From positions 43,371-107,370 of the forward strand of contig JAFGAS010000068.1 of NCBI GenBank assembly GCA_016933535.1: a DNA stretch of 64,000 nt, given 5' to 3'. Positions within the stretch are counted from its first letter, which is position 1; every line of letters starts with the position of its first letter. Shown here piece by piece: positions 26,658 to 34,730 of this stretch. Position numbers and translations under genes: made by a program. The stretch comes from Candidatus Zymogenaceae bacterium. GTDB taxonomy: Bacteria > Desulfobacterota > Zymogenia > Zymogenales > Zymogenaceae. A model generated the notes under the pieces. That model did not search any database. It was not told the DNA's origin and saw nothing but the letters and a program-made list of their open reading frames with translations.

Positions 26658-26882
26658 TCAGTTGGGATCGAAGTCTTTTATCGTGATCGATCCATCCTCT
26701 GTCTGGGTCAGGGTTTCTATCTTCTTTTCGGCCTCATCCAATTTCCTGGTAAGCAGACCCACCAGATCGATTCCCTCCTCGAATATTTTAAGGGATTGCT
26801 CAAGAGAAAGCTCACCCGTGTCCAGTTGCTGGACGATTCCCTCAAGCTTCTTGAGCCCGGAATCAAAATCTATGTCGCCCAT
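26658..26882 (-). CDS. xseB: Exodeoxyribonuclease VII small subunit
   Basis: A 74-residue coiled helical protein, the small subunit of exonuclease VII, which degrades single-stranded DNA with XseA. The family pattern is complete: GDIDFDSGLKKLEGIVQQLD, then TGELSLEQSLKIFEEGIDL. ATG 26882 fits the family; a GTG two codons earlier, 4 bases behind AAGGA, is possible. It is separated from xseA by the M23 peptidase gene rather than being directly adjacent. Confidence 0.93.
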   Translation of the reverse strand: MGDIDFDSGLKKLEGIVQQLDTGELSLEQSLKIFEEGIDLVGLLTRKLDEAEKKIETLTQTEDGSITIKDFDPN

Positions 26883-26969
26883 TGCCACCCGGTCCTTACC
26901 ATCAGACTATGCCTCTTATCTAACTTACAATATTATTACTTCCCCTATATAAAGTCAAGGAAAACGATT

Positions 26970-27839
26970 TCAGTCAATACGCTTGCCCATTAGCTCGGCC
27001 GGGTTGACCTTGTTGTAGTTGAGGCGTGCGCCGAAGTGGAGGTGCGCGCCGGTGACCCGGCCGGTGGCACCGACACGGGCGATGGCCTGTCCCCTCTTTA
27101 CGGACTCGCCCCCGGTAACCAGGACGTCCGAGAGGTGAAAATACATCGTGTAGAGGCCCTGGCCGTGATCGATAAAGAGCGATAGGCCGGAATAGTACAT
27201 GTCCATCACCAGGGCCACCGTGCCGTCGTTGGCGGCGACAACCGGCGTTCCGGTAACCGCGGCGATATCTATGCCGCTGTGGGGGGACGACGGCTTGCCG
27301 TTAATGTACCGCGCCAGCCCGAACGCCCCGGTAATTCCGCCGATCAGCGGCATCATAAAGGCCTCCGACCAGAGCCTGCGGGGGGTCTCGGTGGCATATA
27401 GCGCGGTGACGACTCCGGTTTCGCGCTCGATACGTTTAAGCGTCGCCTCGTCAGGCTTATTTGCCCACTTCTCGTCCATCGTCAAACGCTGGACGGAAAA
27501 GTCTCCCCTGGTGATCGTAATGCTCCTGGTCAGCGTCTCGGTGATCCCGTTGCTTTTCTTGACGGTGACGACGAGGGTTCTCACCTCGGGAGATGCGGAC
27601 AGGTCCACTCCCAGGAGCCCCGTGAATGATCCGGAGACGCCGGTCGGGTTAAAATGGACGTTGCGGCGCGCGAAGATGCCCCTGGCAGACATCACTGTAT
27701 CGTCTCCGGAAAGCGTAACGACGTAGATTCCGCCCTGTGTAACCCTGCCCGGCACGTCGATGTTCACAGCCGCCGTGACGGTCGCGAATACGAGGGGAAT
27801 CAACACAACGCCAACGAGCACGGTCCTAAGATTCTTCAT
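26970..27839 (-). CDS. Exported M23 (LytM-type) metallopeptidase
   Basis: A 289-residue protein with a signal peptide ending near VTAA, an all-beta domain (about residues 25-115), and a C-terminal M23 zinc endopeptidase domain. Zinc and catalytic residues are intact: H187-x3-D191 in PHSGIDIA, H235 and H266-x-H268 in AHLHFGA, so it should be active. It likely cuts peptide cross-links of peptidoglycan in the periplasm. It overlaps the end of xseA by 14 bases and so is translated from the same mRNA as the nuclease and isoprenoid genes. Confidence 0.92.
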   Translation of the reverse strand: MKNLRTVLVGVVLIPLVFATVTAAVNIDVPGRVTQGGIYVVTLSGDDTVMSARGIFARRNVHFNPTGVSGSFTGLLGVDLSASPEVRTLVVTVKKSNGITETLTRSITITRGDFSVQRLTMDEKWANKPDEATLKRIERETGVVTALYATETPRRLWSEAFMMPLIGGITGAFGLARYINGKPSSPHSGIDIAAVTGTPVVAANDGTVALVMDMYYSGLSLFIDHGQGLYTMYFHLSDVLVTGGESVKRGQAIARVGATGRVTGAHLHFGARLNYNKVNPAELMGKRID

Positions 27840-29127
27840 CGGGTTCCTTTCCTATGATATCCGCGATAAGTGTTCCTTCATGGAGCCTGATTCGCGCGGT
27901 TCGGCCGATGTCGATGTCCGACGCGCTCCGGACGATCTTTCCGTCGTCGGCCCGCTCGGTAATGGAATAGCCCCGGGCAAGCACGGCCTCAGGCGAGAGT
28001 CTTGCCAGGGCATGGGAGAGGGAGGCCAGGGCGGACTTCCTCTCGTATACACGGGCGTCCACTGCCGACCTCAACCGGGAAGATGCCATCGCGAATCGGA
28101 GGGCGAATCGGTCGATATCTTGTTTCGGACTTTTTATCCTCATACCCAGCGTCACGAGCCGCTCCCGGTATCGGGCGGCTCGATATCTCATCTGTGCGGT
28201 CATTCGCTGCTGGATCGTGTCCAGTGTCATAAAAAGATCATCGAGCTTCGGGGTCACTAATTGAGCCGCGGCGGTGGGGGTGGGCGCGCGGACGTCGGCG
28301 ACGAGATCGGCGATAGTGAAATCGATCTCATGGCCGACGGCGGAAATTACGGGAATCTCGGAGGCGAACAGGGCGTCTGCAACTACTTCGGTGTTAAATG
28401 CCCAGAGGTCCTCAAGCGACCCGCCTCCCCTTCCCACAATGATTACGTCGGCAAGCCTCATCCGGTTGACGAGTTGTACCCCCCGGGCGATCTCGTGTTC
28501 GGCCCCTTCGCCCTGCACCCGGACGGGGACGATGAGAATACGGCTCTTGGGGAACCTCCCGAGGATGACCTTGAGGATGTCGAAAAGGGCCGCGCCGGTG
28601 GCCGAGGTCACAACGGCAATCCTCGCGGGCAGAAAGGGGAGCTTTCGTTTTCGGTCGGCGTCGAAATATCCCTTGCCGGCCAGGCGCTTCTTGAGCTCTT
28701 CCATGGCCAGCATCATCGCCCCGTAGCCGACGGGCTCGACGTGGTCGGCGATCAGCTGATACTCCCCCCGGGGCGCGTATACCCCGATACGTCCCATCAC
28801 CAGGACATGTTGGCCGTCGGCGGGGCGCCAGGGGGGTTGTATATTCGGTCGGGCGGCGCGGGAAAACAGGGTTCCATCGGGCTCGTCAGCCGATCGTACA
28901 GGGGGCGCAAAGAACCCGAGGGAGCGTGCCTGGTTCTTGAATATGACCACACGAATCTGGGCGACGTCGTCCTTCAGGGTAAAATAGACGTGGCCGGACG
29001 AAGGGGTGGTCAGGCCCGATATCTCTCCCTGGACCCAGACGGAGGGAAAGGCCTCGTCCAGGAGTCCGGTAATCAGGCCCGTCAGCTCGCCGACGGTCAG
29101 AACCCTGCTAAAATTTATATCGTCCAT
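27826..29127 (-). CDS. xseA: Exodeoxyribonuclease VII large subunit
   Basis: The 433-residue catalytic subunit of exonuclease VII. It has an N-terminal OB-fold (VWVQGEISGLTTPSSGHVYFTLKD), the nuclease core with RIAVVTSATGAALFDI, ADVIIVGRGGGSLEDLWAFN and PVISAVGHEIDFTIADLVAD, then coiled helices and the C-terminal RGYSITER segment. It is the first gene of a minus-strand run that extends down to 16.9 kb. There is no obvious Shine-Dalgarno at ATG 29127, but the N-terminus INFSRVLTVGELTGLI fits the family. Confidence 0.96.
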   Translation of the reverse strand: MDDINFSRVLTVGELTGLITGLLDEAFPSVWVQGEISGLTTPSSGHVYFTLKDDVAQIRVVIFKNQARSLGFFAPPVRSADEPDGTLFSRAARPNIQPPWRPADGQHVLVMGRIGVYAPRGEYQLIADHVEPVGYGAMMLAMEELKKRLAGKGYFDADRKRKLPFLPARIAVVTSATGAALFDILKVILGRFPKSRILIVPVRVQGEGAEHEIARGVQLVNRMRLADVIIVGRGGGSLEDLWAFNTEVVADALFASEIPVISAVGHEIDFTIADLVADVRAPTPTAAAQLVTPKLDDLFMTLDTIQQRMTAQMRYRAARYRERLVTLGMRIKSPKQDIDRFALRFAMASSRLRSAVDARVYERKSALASLSHALARLSPEAVLARGYSITERADDGKIVRSASDIDIGRTARIRLHEGTLIADIIGKEPDEES

Positions 29128-29142
29128 CCAGACGGTCCCTTA

Positions 29143-29171
29143 TTGACTTATTGGCCAAGCGCGTGTATCTT
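29143..29171 (+). promoter_or_regulatory. Possible promoter of tsaD
   Basis: TTGACT (29143-29148), 17 bases, TATCTT (29166-29171). The -10 box is weak. It lies in the 90-base gap between the divergent xseA and tsaD genes. Confidence 0.4.
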
Positions 29172-29217
29172 TATAGTCTATTCGAAATAGGCAACAACCT
29201 CAATAGATATTTTACCA

Positions 29218-30216
29218 ATGCTGGTTTTAGGGATAGATACATCGTGCGATGACACCTGCGCCGCCGTTCTCAAGGATGATTTCGAGATACTGAGCTCCGT
29301 CGTCTCCTCTCAGGACGAGGTCCACGGCCGATTCGGCGGGGTGGTGCCGGAACTGGCGTCACGAAAGCATGTCGAGAACATAATCCCGATCATCGATCAT
29401 GCACTGTCCTCGGCCCGGGCGGCCCTTTCGGATATCGATGTTATTGCCGTCACCCGGGGGCCGGGGTTGGTGGGATCGCTGGTAGTGGGGGTCTCGGCCG
29501 CCAAAGCGCTCTCCCTGTCCCGATCTATCCCGCTTTTGGGGATCAACCACATCGAGGGACATATCGCTTCAAGCTTCCTCACGCCGAATCGGCCCGCATA
29601 TCCCTTTGTGGCGCTCGTAGTTTCCGGCGGGCACACGAATCTTTATATTGCCCGCCGAGAGGGGGAGTACATGCTGATGGGACAGACCCTGGACGACGCG
29701 GCCGGGGAGGCCTTCGATAAGGTGGCAAAGCTCCTCGGGCTCGGCTATCCGGGGGGCAGAGCCATCGAATCGGCGGCCAATCGCGTTCGAGGAGAGCCGG
29801 TGGAATTCACCCGCCCGTACATGAAAAAGGGCTCGCATGACTTCTCTTTTTCCGGCATAAAGACGGCGGCGCGCAACGTCGTGGCCGCCGCGGAAGCCTT
29901 GGATGAGGCGCTCATCGGCAGGATAGCCGCCGGTTTTCAGGAGGCGGTGATCGACGTCCTGGTCTCAAAGACCCTCGATCTGGCCAGGAGAGAATCAATA
30001 GATACTATCGTCGTTACGGGAGGTGTTGCGGCCAACACACGGCTTAGGACGGTCATGGACGAGCGGGCCTCCAAAAGAGGCACAAGGGTCCTTCTGCCCC
30101 CGAAACATCTGTGCACGGACAACGCGGCGATGATCGCCGCGGTTGGAAGGATCAGGGCGCACGAGGCCGCTCTCAATAACCTTACCTTGAATGCGGTATC
30201 CCGATGGACAATCTGA
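29218..30216 (+). CDS. tsaD: tRNA N6-threonylcarbamoyladenosine transferase
   Basis: TsaD transfers the threonylcarbamoyl group to adenosine 37 of ANN-decoding tRNAs, with TsaB and TsaE. The 332-residue ASKHA-fold protein has the N-terminal phosphate loop LGIDTSCDDT, the metal-binding H111 and H115 in NHIEGH, VSGGHTNLYI, and VVTGGVAANTRLR. Length is normal. No Shine-Dalgarno is visible at ATG 29218. The end overlaps the DUF2062 gene by 13 bases. TsaB and TsaE are not in the window. Confidence 0.97.
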   Translation: MLVLGIDTSCDDTCAAVLKDDFEILSSVVSSQDEVHGRFGGVVPELASRKHVENIIPIIDHALSSARAALSDIDVIAVTRGPGLVGSLVVGVSAAKALSLSRSIPLLGINHIEGHIASSFLTPNRPAYPFVALVVSGGHTNLYIARREGEYMLMGQTLDDAAGEAFDKVAKLLGLGYPGGRAIESAANRVRGEPVEFTRPYMKKGSHDFSFSGIKTAARNVVAAAEALDEALIGRIAAGFQEAVIDVLVSKTLDLARRESIDTIVVTGGVAANTRLRTVMDERASKRGTRVLLPPKHLCTDNAAMIAAVGRIRAHEAALNNLTLNAVSRWTI

Positions 30217-30740
30217 ATCACACGCCCGCACAGACGAAGGCGCCCCGCCCCTCTCTCAGAAAGCGCATCTACGAAGGCCTCCCGGCGAAAGGAACGAGCC
30301 TCAGAACGCAGATACGGACGCTCGTCTTTTCCGACAATTCTCCGGCGCAGATCGCTCTCGGGGCGGCAATCGGTGTCTTTCTGGCCCTCTCCCCTTTTCT
30401 GGGGATTCACACCGTTGCGGCATTAGGCCTTGCGCTCGTCTTTAGAGCGAGCCGGCCGGCCGCGGTCCTGGCCACTTTCGTCAATAATCCGGTTACCATG
30501 ACGTTTATATATTTATTCGAAATAAAACTGGGATCGTATGTCCTCGGCTACTCCCTGACGATGCCGGAGGGTATATGGAAGGATTTCGTGGAGCTCTTTT
30601 CCCTCGGGCGTCAGGCGGTTCTCTCAATCATGACGGGATTTCTAATCCTCGGACTTCTGTCGGCAATCGCCGTGTATCTCCTTACGCTGGGAGCCGTCCT
30701 CTACATGAGGAAGGCCAGGGCTCGGAAACGAGAAACATGA
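30204..30740 (+). CDS. DUF2062 membrane protein
   Basis: A 178-residue inner-membrane protein with two or three hydrophobic hairpins. The DUF2062 signature is clear: SPAQIALGAAIGVFLALSPF, then GIHTVAALGLALVF and ATFVNNPVTMTFIYLFE. The function of the family is not established. It starts inside tsaD and ends with an ATGA overlap with rsmA, so the three genes form a coupled unit. The DUF2062-rsmA link may only reflect shared expression. Confidence 0.88.
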   Translation: MDNLNHTPAQTKAPRPSLRKRIYEGLPAKGTSLRTQIRTLVFSDNSPAQIALGAAIGVFLALSPFLGIHTVAALGLALVFRASRPAAVLATFVNNPVTMTFIYLFEIKLGSYVLGYSLTMPEGIWKDFVELFSLGRQAVLSIMTGFLILGLLSAIAVYLLTLGAVLYMRKARARKRET

Positions 30741-31597
30741 CCTCCCTTAAAGACACCCTCCGACAGTCGGGAATCTTCCCCTACAAGGGGAGGGGACAGC
30801 ACTTCCTGATCAATAACGCAATCGCGGAGAAGATCGTCGCCCTTGCCGACCTCGGGCCCGACGATGTGGTGGTGGAGATAGGGCCGGGGACCGGTGCGCT
30901 GACCGCCGATATCGTTCGTCGGGCCGGCCGAACCGTCGTTATCGAGTCGGACAAAAAATTGGCCTCCCTCATCGCCGAGACGATCGGCTCGGATCGGCTC
31001 GAGGTAGTCTTCGGCGACGCCCTTCGGTACGACTTTCACGCCCTTGGCTCATCGATAGGCGCCAGGTTCAAGGTCGTGGCCAACCTCCCCTATAACATCT
31101 CCACCCCCCTGATCTTTCGTCTGCTGGATTGTCGCCGGTATATCCGGCGGATCGTCCTGATGCTCCAGAAGGAGGTGGCCTTGCGGCTAACCGCCCACCC
31201 CGGTACCAAGGAGTACGGCGTGCTGACGATCTCCGCGTCGCTGTTTGCCGATATATCGGTGGCTCTGGTCGTCGGCAGCGGCAATTTCTACCCGAGGCCG
31301 AAGGTAGATTCGGCCGTCGTGATCTTTGAGATTCGTAACGACCCGCGGGCGGACGTGGGGGACATCAATACGTTTTCACGGGTTGTCAGAGCGGCCTTCT
31401 CCAACCGAAGGAAGACCCTCAGAAACGCGCTGAAGCCGCTCCTCGGCAGCGAGGCCGGGCAACAACTTAATATGATTGGAAACGGATCGGGGATCGATCT
31501 GGGCCGAAGAGGGGAGACCTGCTCGGTCGAGGAGTTCGCGGTACTGGCCCGGGCGGTTACGGCCGTCACGCGGGGTTCCTCTCAGAACGAGCAATAG
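30737..31597 (+). CDS. rsmA: 16S rRNA N6-dimethyladenosine transferase
   Basis: RsmA (KsgA) dimethylates the two adjacent adenosines near the 3' end of 16S rRNA during small-subunit assembly. The 286-residue protein has GRGQHFLINN, motif I VVEIGPGTGALT and the catalytic NLPYNIST, followed by the small C-terminal helical domain. ATG 30737 overlaps the previous stop (ATGA); a longer frame reaching 30575 lacks family similarity in its extra part. The last 16 bases overlap the end of the convergent hydrolase gene. Confidence 0.96.
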   Translation: MTSLKDTLRQSGIFPYKGRGQHFLINNAIAEKIVALADLGPDDVVVEIGPGTGALTADIVRRAGRTVVIESDKKLASLIAETIGSDRLEVVFGDALRYDFHALGSSIGARFKVVANLPYNISTPLIFRLLDCRRYIRRIVLMLQKEVALRLTAHPGTKEYGVLTISASLFADISVALVVGSGNFYPRPKVDSAVVIFEIRNDPRADVGDINTFSRVVRAAFSNRRKTLRNALKPLLGSEAGQQLNMIGNGSGIDLGRRGETCSVEEFAVLARAVTAVTRGSSQNEQ

Positions 31598-32652
31598 CAG
31601 GGGATAAGTCCCGGATCATTCTCTTCGAGGATTTCGGCGGCCCCTTTATTTCCGGCCAGATAAAGCTCGAAGAAGGCCGTGGTGCGGCGCGATATGAGGC
31701 CGTGGAGCTTGTCGGCCTTTCGGGTGCGCCTGCCGTTCGGGGAAGAATTGAAGGCTAATCGCTCGGCAAAGGCCAGGTGGTCTCCCCCGGCCAGTCCCAT
31801 AAGAAATTTTGAGCCGGCAAGGCACCGGTATTGAGCCAGAAGCCCCGTTCCCTTTTCCCAGGGCCCTTCCTCCTGTTTTCCATACATGAGCATTACCGGG
31901 ATAGTAATCCGTCCCATGTCGGCGCAGGTAAAGGCCTTCCCGCCGGGCCCGGACATCGAGACGACGGCGTCGATCGGAAAATCGATTCCGACGTCCCGCG
32001 CCCCCGCCGCGACCGTAACCGAGAATCCGCCGAGTGAGTGTCCGGCGGCGCCGATATGCCCGGCATCGATCAGGCCGAAGAAGGGTGACCGATCATCACC
32101 GTTTTCGGCCAGGAGGTAGTCGATCACAGCCTTGATCTGGATAAAACGGTATCGGAAGTCTTGGACGTCGTAGTCTCCCGCGGAAAGGTGGTTGGCCAAA
32201 TCAATAGCCGAAAAGAGGATCTTTAATCCCACAAAGGGTTCGGGACGGCATCCGGGGCAAAGGGAGTAGAGCTTGAGGTCGTCGGAATGGTCGGGTGCCG
32301 CGACGACGAAACCGGCGGCGGCAAGCGCCTCGCAGAGATATGCCGATGAAACGGAGCATCCCGCGTAGCCGTGAGAATAGACGACGAGTGGATACGGGCC
32401 CCCCGAGGCGTTGGGTTTTGCATCGGTACGGGCTCGGCCGGAACGCGAAAACGTCCCGAGGTCGTAGACGGCCCGGGTCTTGCCGCCGCCGGCCGGGTAC
32501 CAGACAGCGCACGGGATTTCCCCGGTATCCTCCAACGGGACGGTTACGGTCAGATACCCGACGGTGCCCTCGTCCCGGGCATGGGAAGCAGTCGGCACAG
32601 CGGCGCCGACACAGAGCAAGACAAGGATCACGACAGCGACAACGTACCTCAT
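31582..32652 (-). CDS. Exported alpha/beta hydrolase, PAF-acetylhydrolase-like
   Basis: A 356-residue protein with a signal peptide (MRYVVAVVILVLLCVGAAVP) and an alpha/beta-hydrolase fold. VYSHGYAGCS carries the oxyanion loop and S206 in GHSLGG is the nucleophile. VAAPDHSDD and a late GGDHLAF provide acid and base candidates. The fold order resembles platelet-activating-factor acetylhydrolase and dienelactone hydrolase relatives, so an ester or lipid substrate in the periplasm is likely but unproven. ATG 32652 with AGG upstream is chosen; earlier in-frame codons add 68 Arg-rich residues. It follows the MBL-fold gene by about 90 bases. Confidence 0.82.
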   Translation of the reverse strand: MRYVVAVVILVLLCVGAAVPTASHARDEGTVGYLTVTVPLEDTGEIPCAVWYPAGGGKTRAVYDLGTFSRSGRARTDAKPNASGGPYPLVVYSHGYAGCSVSSAYLCEALAAAGFVVAAPDHSDDLKLYSLCPGCRPEPFVGLKILFSAIDLANHLSAGDYDVQDFRYRFIQIKAVIDYLLAENGDDRSPFFGLIDAGHIGAAGHSLGGFSVTVAAGARDVGIDFPIDAVVSMSGPGGKAFTCADMGRITIPVMLMYGKQEEGPWEKGTGLLAQYRCLAGSKFLMGLAGGDHLAFAERLAFNSSPNGRRTRKADKLHGLISRRTTAFFELYLAGNKGAAEILEENDPGLIPCYCSF

Positions 32653-32741
32653 TATACCTGTTGTATCGGTGGGAAGCGAAAGACAGACCCGGGGAGCGCC
32701 GATACGGCAGGACGCTCGACCCGGAGTCGAGCCGGCGGGTA

Positions 32742-33368
32742 TCAGCCCTCTTTTTTCATGATAATCACATCGGCCGCCGTTCCCACGAGTGTTTTGAACG
32801 CCTCGGCGTCCTTCTCGGTGCCGACGACTCCCCCCCAGTGCATGGGGACGGCGCAAGAGAGCTTCATGGCTTTGACGGCCTGGGCCGCCTCCTCGTGCGT
32901 CATGGTATAGGTGCCCCCGACGGGAATAAGACCGACGTCGGCGGAAAGCCCCTTCATCTCGGGGATGAAGTCTGTATCTCCCGCGTGATAGATACGCATT
33001 CCGTCGATGGTGAGGATATAACCCAGCCAGTTGTTTGCCCGGGGGTGAAAGGGCTTGGTGAGGTTATAGGCGCAAACGGCCTCGATCGTCAGTCCCATGA
33101 GTTGGGTAGAGTCTCCCGGACGCATCGTTATGACGTTGGCGGGATAGTCCGGCTTTGCATCCGACGAAATAATGAGTGTCGATTTTTCTCCGGCAACCTT
33201 GGCGATGTCTTCAGTGGAGAAATGGTCGGCATGGGTGTGAGAGACCAGGACGAGGTCGGCCTTCCTCGAACCGGCGATGCGGTAAGGATCGAAGAAAACC
33301 GTCCGGGAGCCGTAGACGGCAAAAGCGGAATGGCCCAGCCAGTGGATCTTTTCCATGATATCCGTCAT
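32742..33368 (-). CDS. Metallo-beta-lactamase-fold hydrolase (UPF0173-like)
   Basis: A 208-residue cytosolic metal-dependent hydrolase. The metal ligands are H44-x-H46-x-D48-H49 (SHTHADHF), then YHAGDTDF and a late PMHWGG. It begins with the typical IHWLGHSAFAV. This group resembles UlaG/UPF0173 proteins; some members act on phosphoesters or lactones, and the natural substrate is unknown. GGAGGAG precedes the ATG, and a very good promoter lies about 25 bases upstream. Confidence 0.88.
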   Translation of the reverse strand: MTDIMEKIHWLGHSAFAVYGSRTVFFDPYRIAGSRKADLVLVSHTHADHFSTEDIAKVAGEKSTLIISSDAKPDYPANVITMRPGDSTQLMGLTIEAVCAYNLTKPFHPRANNWLGYILTIDGMRIYHAGDTDFIPEMKGLSADVGLIPVGGTYTMTHEEAAQAVKAMKLSCAVPMHWGGVVGTEKDAEAFKTLVGTAADVIIMKKEG

Positions 33369-33392
33369 TTCACTCCTCCAATCTATTTTCTA

Positions 33393-33421
33393 ACTATACT
33401 CCATACGGGTGTCGATGTCAA
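33393..33421 (-). promoter_or_regulatory. Sigma-70 promoter of the MBL-fold gene
   Basis: On the minus strand: TTGACA (33421-33416), 17 bases, TATAGT (33398-33393). The start is near 33386, leaving a leader of about 18 bases with the Shine-Dalgarno inside. Confidence 0.75.
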
Positions 33422-33587
33422 GAATACCCGCGGAGGGGCCCATGCAGAAAGGCCGTTTTCCCCGGGATGGACGATAGCCGCGGGGAGAGCGGGAGGGCGA
33501 TACGCACGACGGAGAAAAAATACAGAAATCTATTGTGATTTCATTATGTTGCGTGACGTAAGCCCCCTAGAAGGAAAGAATAAATAC

Positions 33588-33616
33588 TTGACAGTTTATG
33601 GCGATTATGATACTTT
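33588..33616 (+). promoter_or_regulatory. Sigma-70 promoter of the cheW operon
   Basis: TTGACA (33588-33593), 17 bases, TACTTT (33611-33616); TATGAT overlaps just upstream. It drives the two cheW-like genes and the response regulator, which end at the terminator near 36.35 kb. Bases 33422-33587 show nothing recognisable. Confidence 0.6.
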
Positions 33617-33703
33617 TTTCCATGTAATTATTACTGTAAGGGCTAACTATTAAGCGGGCCGGAGCAGACTTATCAACCCCGGAACATAGAGGGGCGATTC
33701 CCG

Positions 33704-34180
33704 GTGATTGGACGAAGTCAAGAACAGGAAGCCGGACAGAGCCTCATTACGGTCTTCTCGGCCGGGGAAATCAAGTTTGCGATCAGGGTAGAGAACCTGT
33801 CGGAGATCATCCAGTTTACCGATATAACGATGGATTCCGACAGGAAGTATATGCTGGGAACGGTGGAGCTGAGGGGCGCGAAGGTCCCCATACTCGACCT
33901 GGAGAAATACTTCGGTATCGGGGCTCCTCATAAAATCGGAAGCCTTCGGAGTATGATCATCCTCAAGAAAAGCGGGGGGGACGGGCCCGGGAAGATGGGC
34001 ATGATCGTCGACCGTATTGAGGGGGTGCACCGGGATAACGAATTGACCTTTTTCTCCTTTCCCGAAATCGCTCAAAACAACGATACGGCGGTGTATCAAG
34101 GAATGCTCCTGAAGAAGGAAGACCTCATCCTCTTTTTGGATACGCCGCGGCTCATGGAGCGGGCATGGGCCTCCCGTTAG
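33704..34180 (+). CDS. CheW-type coupling protein
   Basis: A 158-residue CheW domain, the scaffold that links receptors to a CheA kinase. It has FSAGEIKFAIRVENLSEII, GTVELRGAKVPILDLEKYFG and the closing GMLLKKEDLILFLDT, the usual two SH3-like barrels. The start is GTG 33704 with GAGGGG upstream. No CheA, receptor or methyltransferase gene is in the window, so this is an orphan coupling protein, encoded together with a second CheW-like protein and an atypical response regulator. Confidence 0.88.
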   Translation: MIGRSQEQEAGQSLITVFSAGEIKFAIRVENLSEIIQFTDITMDSDRKYMLGTVELRGAKVPILDLEKYFGIGAPHKIGSLRSMIILKKSGGDGPGKMGMIVDRIEGVHRDNELTFFSFPEIAQNNDTAVYQGMLLKKEDLILFLDTPRLMERAWASR

Positions 34181-34289
34181 GCCGTATAAAGAATCGGCCG
34201 TGGGGCCTAATCTGAATGGTCAGAGGTTATGCAGGCGATAGTCAGATACCCGCGGATTTTCTTGTTTCTCGATAGGACTCCTTAACGGC

Positions 34290-34706
34290 GTGATTGAACG
34301 GCAATATTTCCTCTTTGCCCTTGAGAAAAGGACGTTCGGGGTTCCCATTTCGGACATCGTTAAGGTCGTTTCTATTGAAAGAATATATCGGATACCGCTG
34401 CTGTCCGCTTTCTTCTGGGGATTCATTATACATGAAAAAAGACCGGTTCCTTATCTGAACCTGAAAAAGCGGCTGAGCATGAACGGTCAGGACAGCAGCA
34501 AAATCGGCGTTCTTGTGCGGGTCGGCTCGGAGACTATCGGGTTTTCTATAGACGGGAGCTACGAAGTCGTACAGCTTGAACGGGAGCCGGAGGCGATTCC
34601 GATGGAATTCAAAGGGGTTATGAAGAACTTCTTCAGGGCTCGAGGCACTCATAATAATCGGAATTTTATCATACTCAATATGCACGCACTTGCCCCCGCA
34701 TCATAG
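34290..34706 (+). CDS. Second CheW-like protein
   Basis: A 138-residue shorter and more divergent CheW domain: QYFLFALEKRTFGVPISDIVK, HEKRPVPYLNLKKRL, then GVLVRVGSETIGFSIDGSYEVV. The closing strand is also present. The start is GTG 34290 with AGGA about 13 bases upstream, so it is weakly placed. It sits 109 bases after the first CheW gene and 24 bases before the response regulator. Two unlike CheW proteins in a row suggest a heteromeric adaptor rather than duplication of one function. Partners are not visible. Confidence 0.8.
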   Translation: MIERQYFLFALEKRTFGVPISDIVKVVSIERIYRIPLLSAFFWGFIIHEKRPVPYLNLKKRLSMNGQDSSKIGVLVRVGSETIGFSIDGSYEVVQLEREPEAIPMEFKGVMKNFFRARGTHNNRNFIILNMHALAPAS

Positions 34707-34730
34707 GTAACCTTTATCAGGTTAAATGCC

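Noticed and set aside
32295..33653. 452-codon plus-strand open frame opposite the two hydrolase genes
   Set aside because: Very Arg-rich shadow of two well-supported minus-strand enzymes with promoter and ribosome sites.
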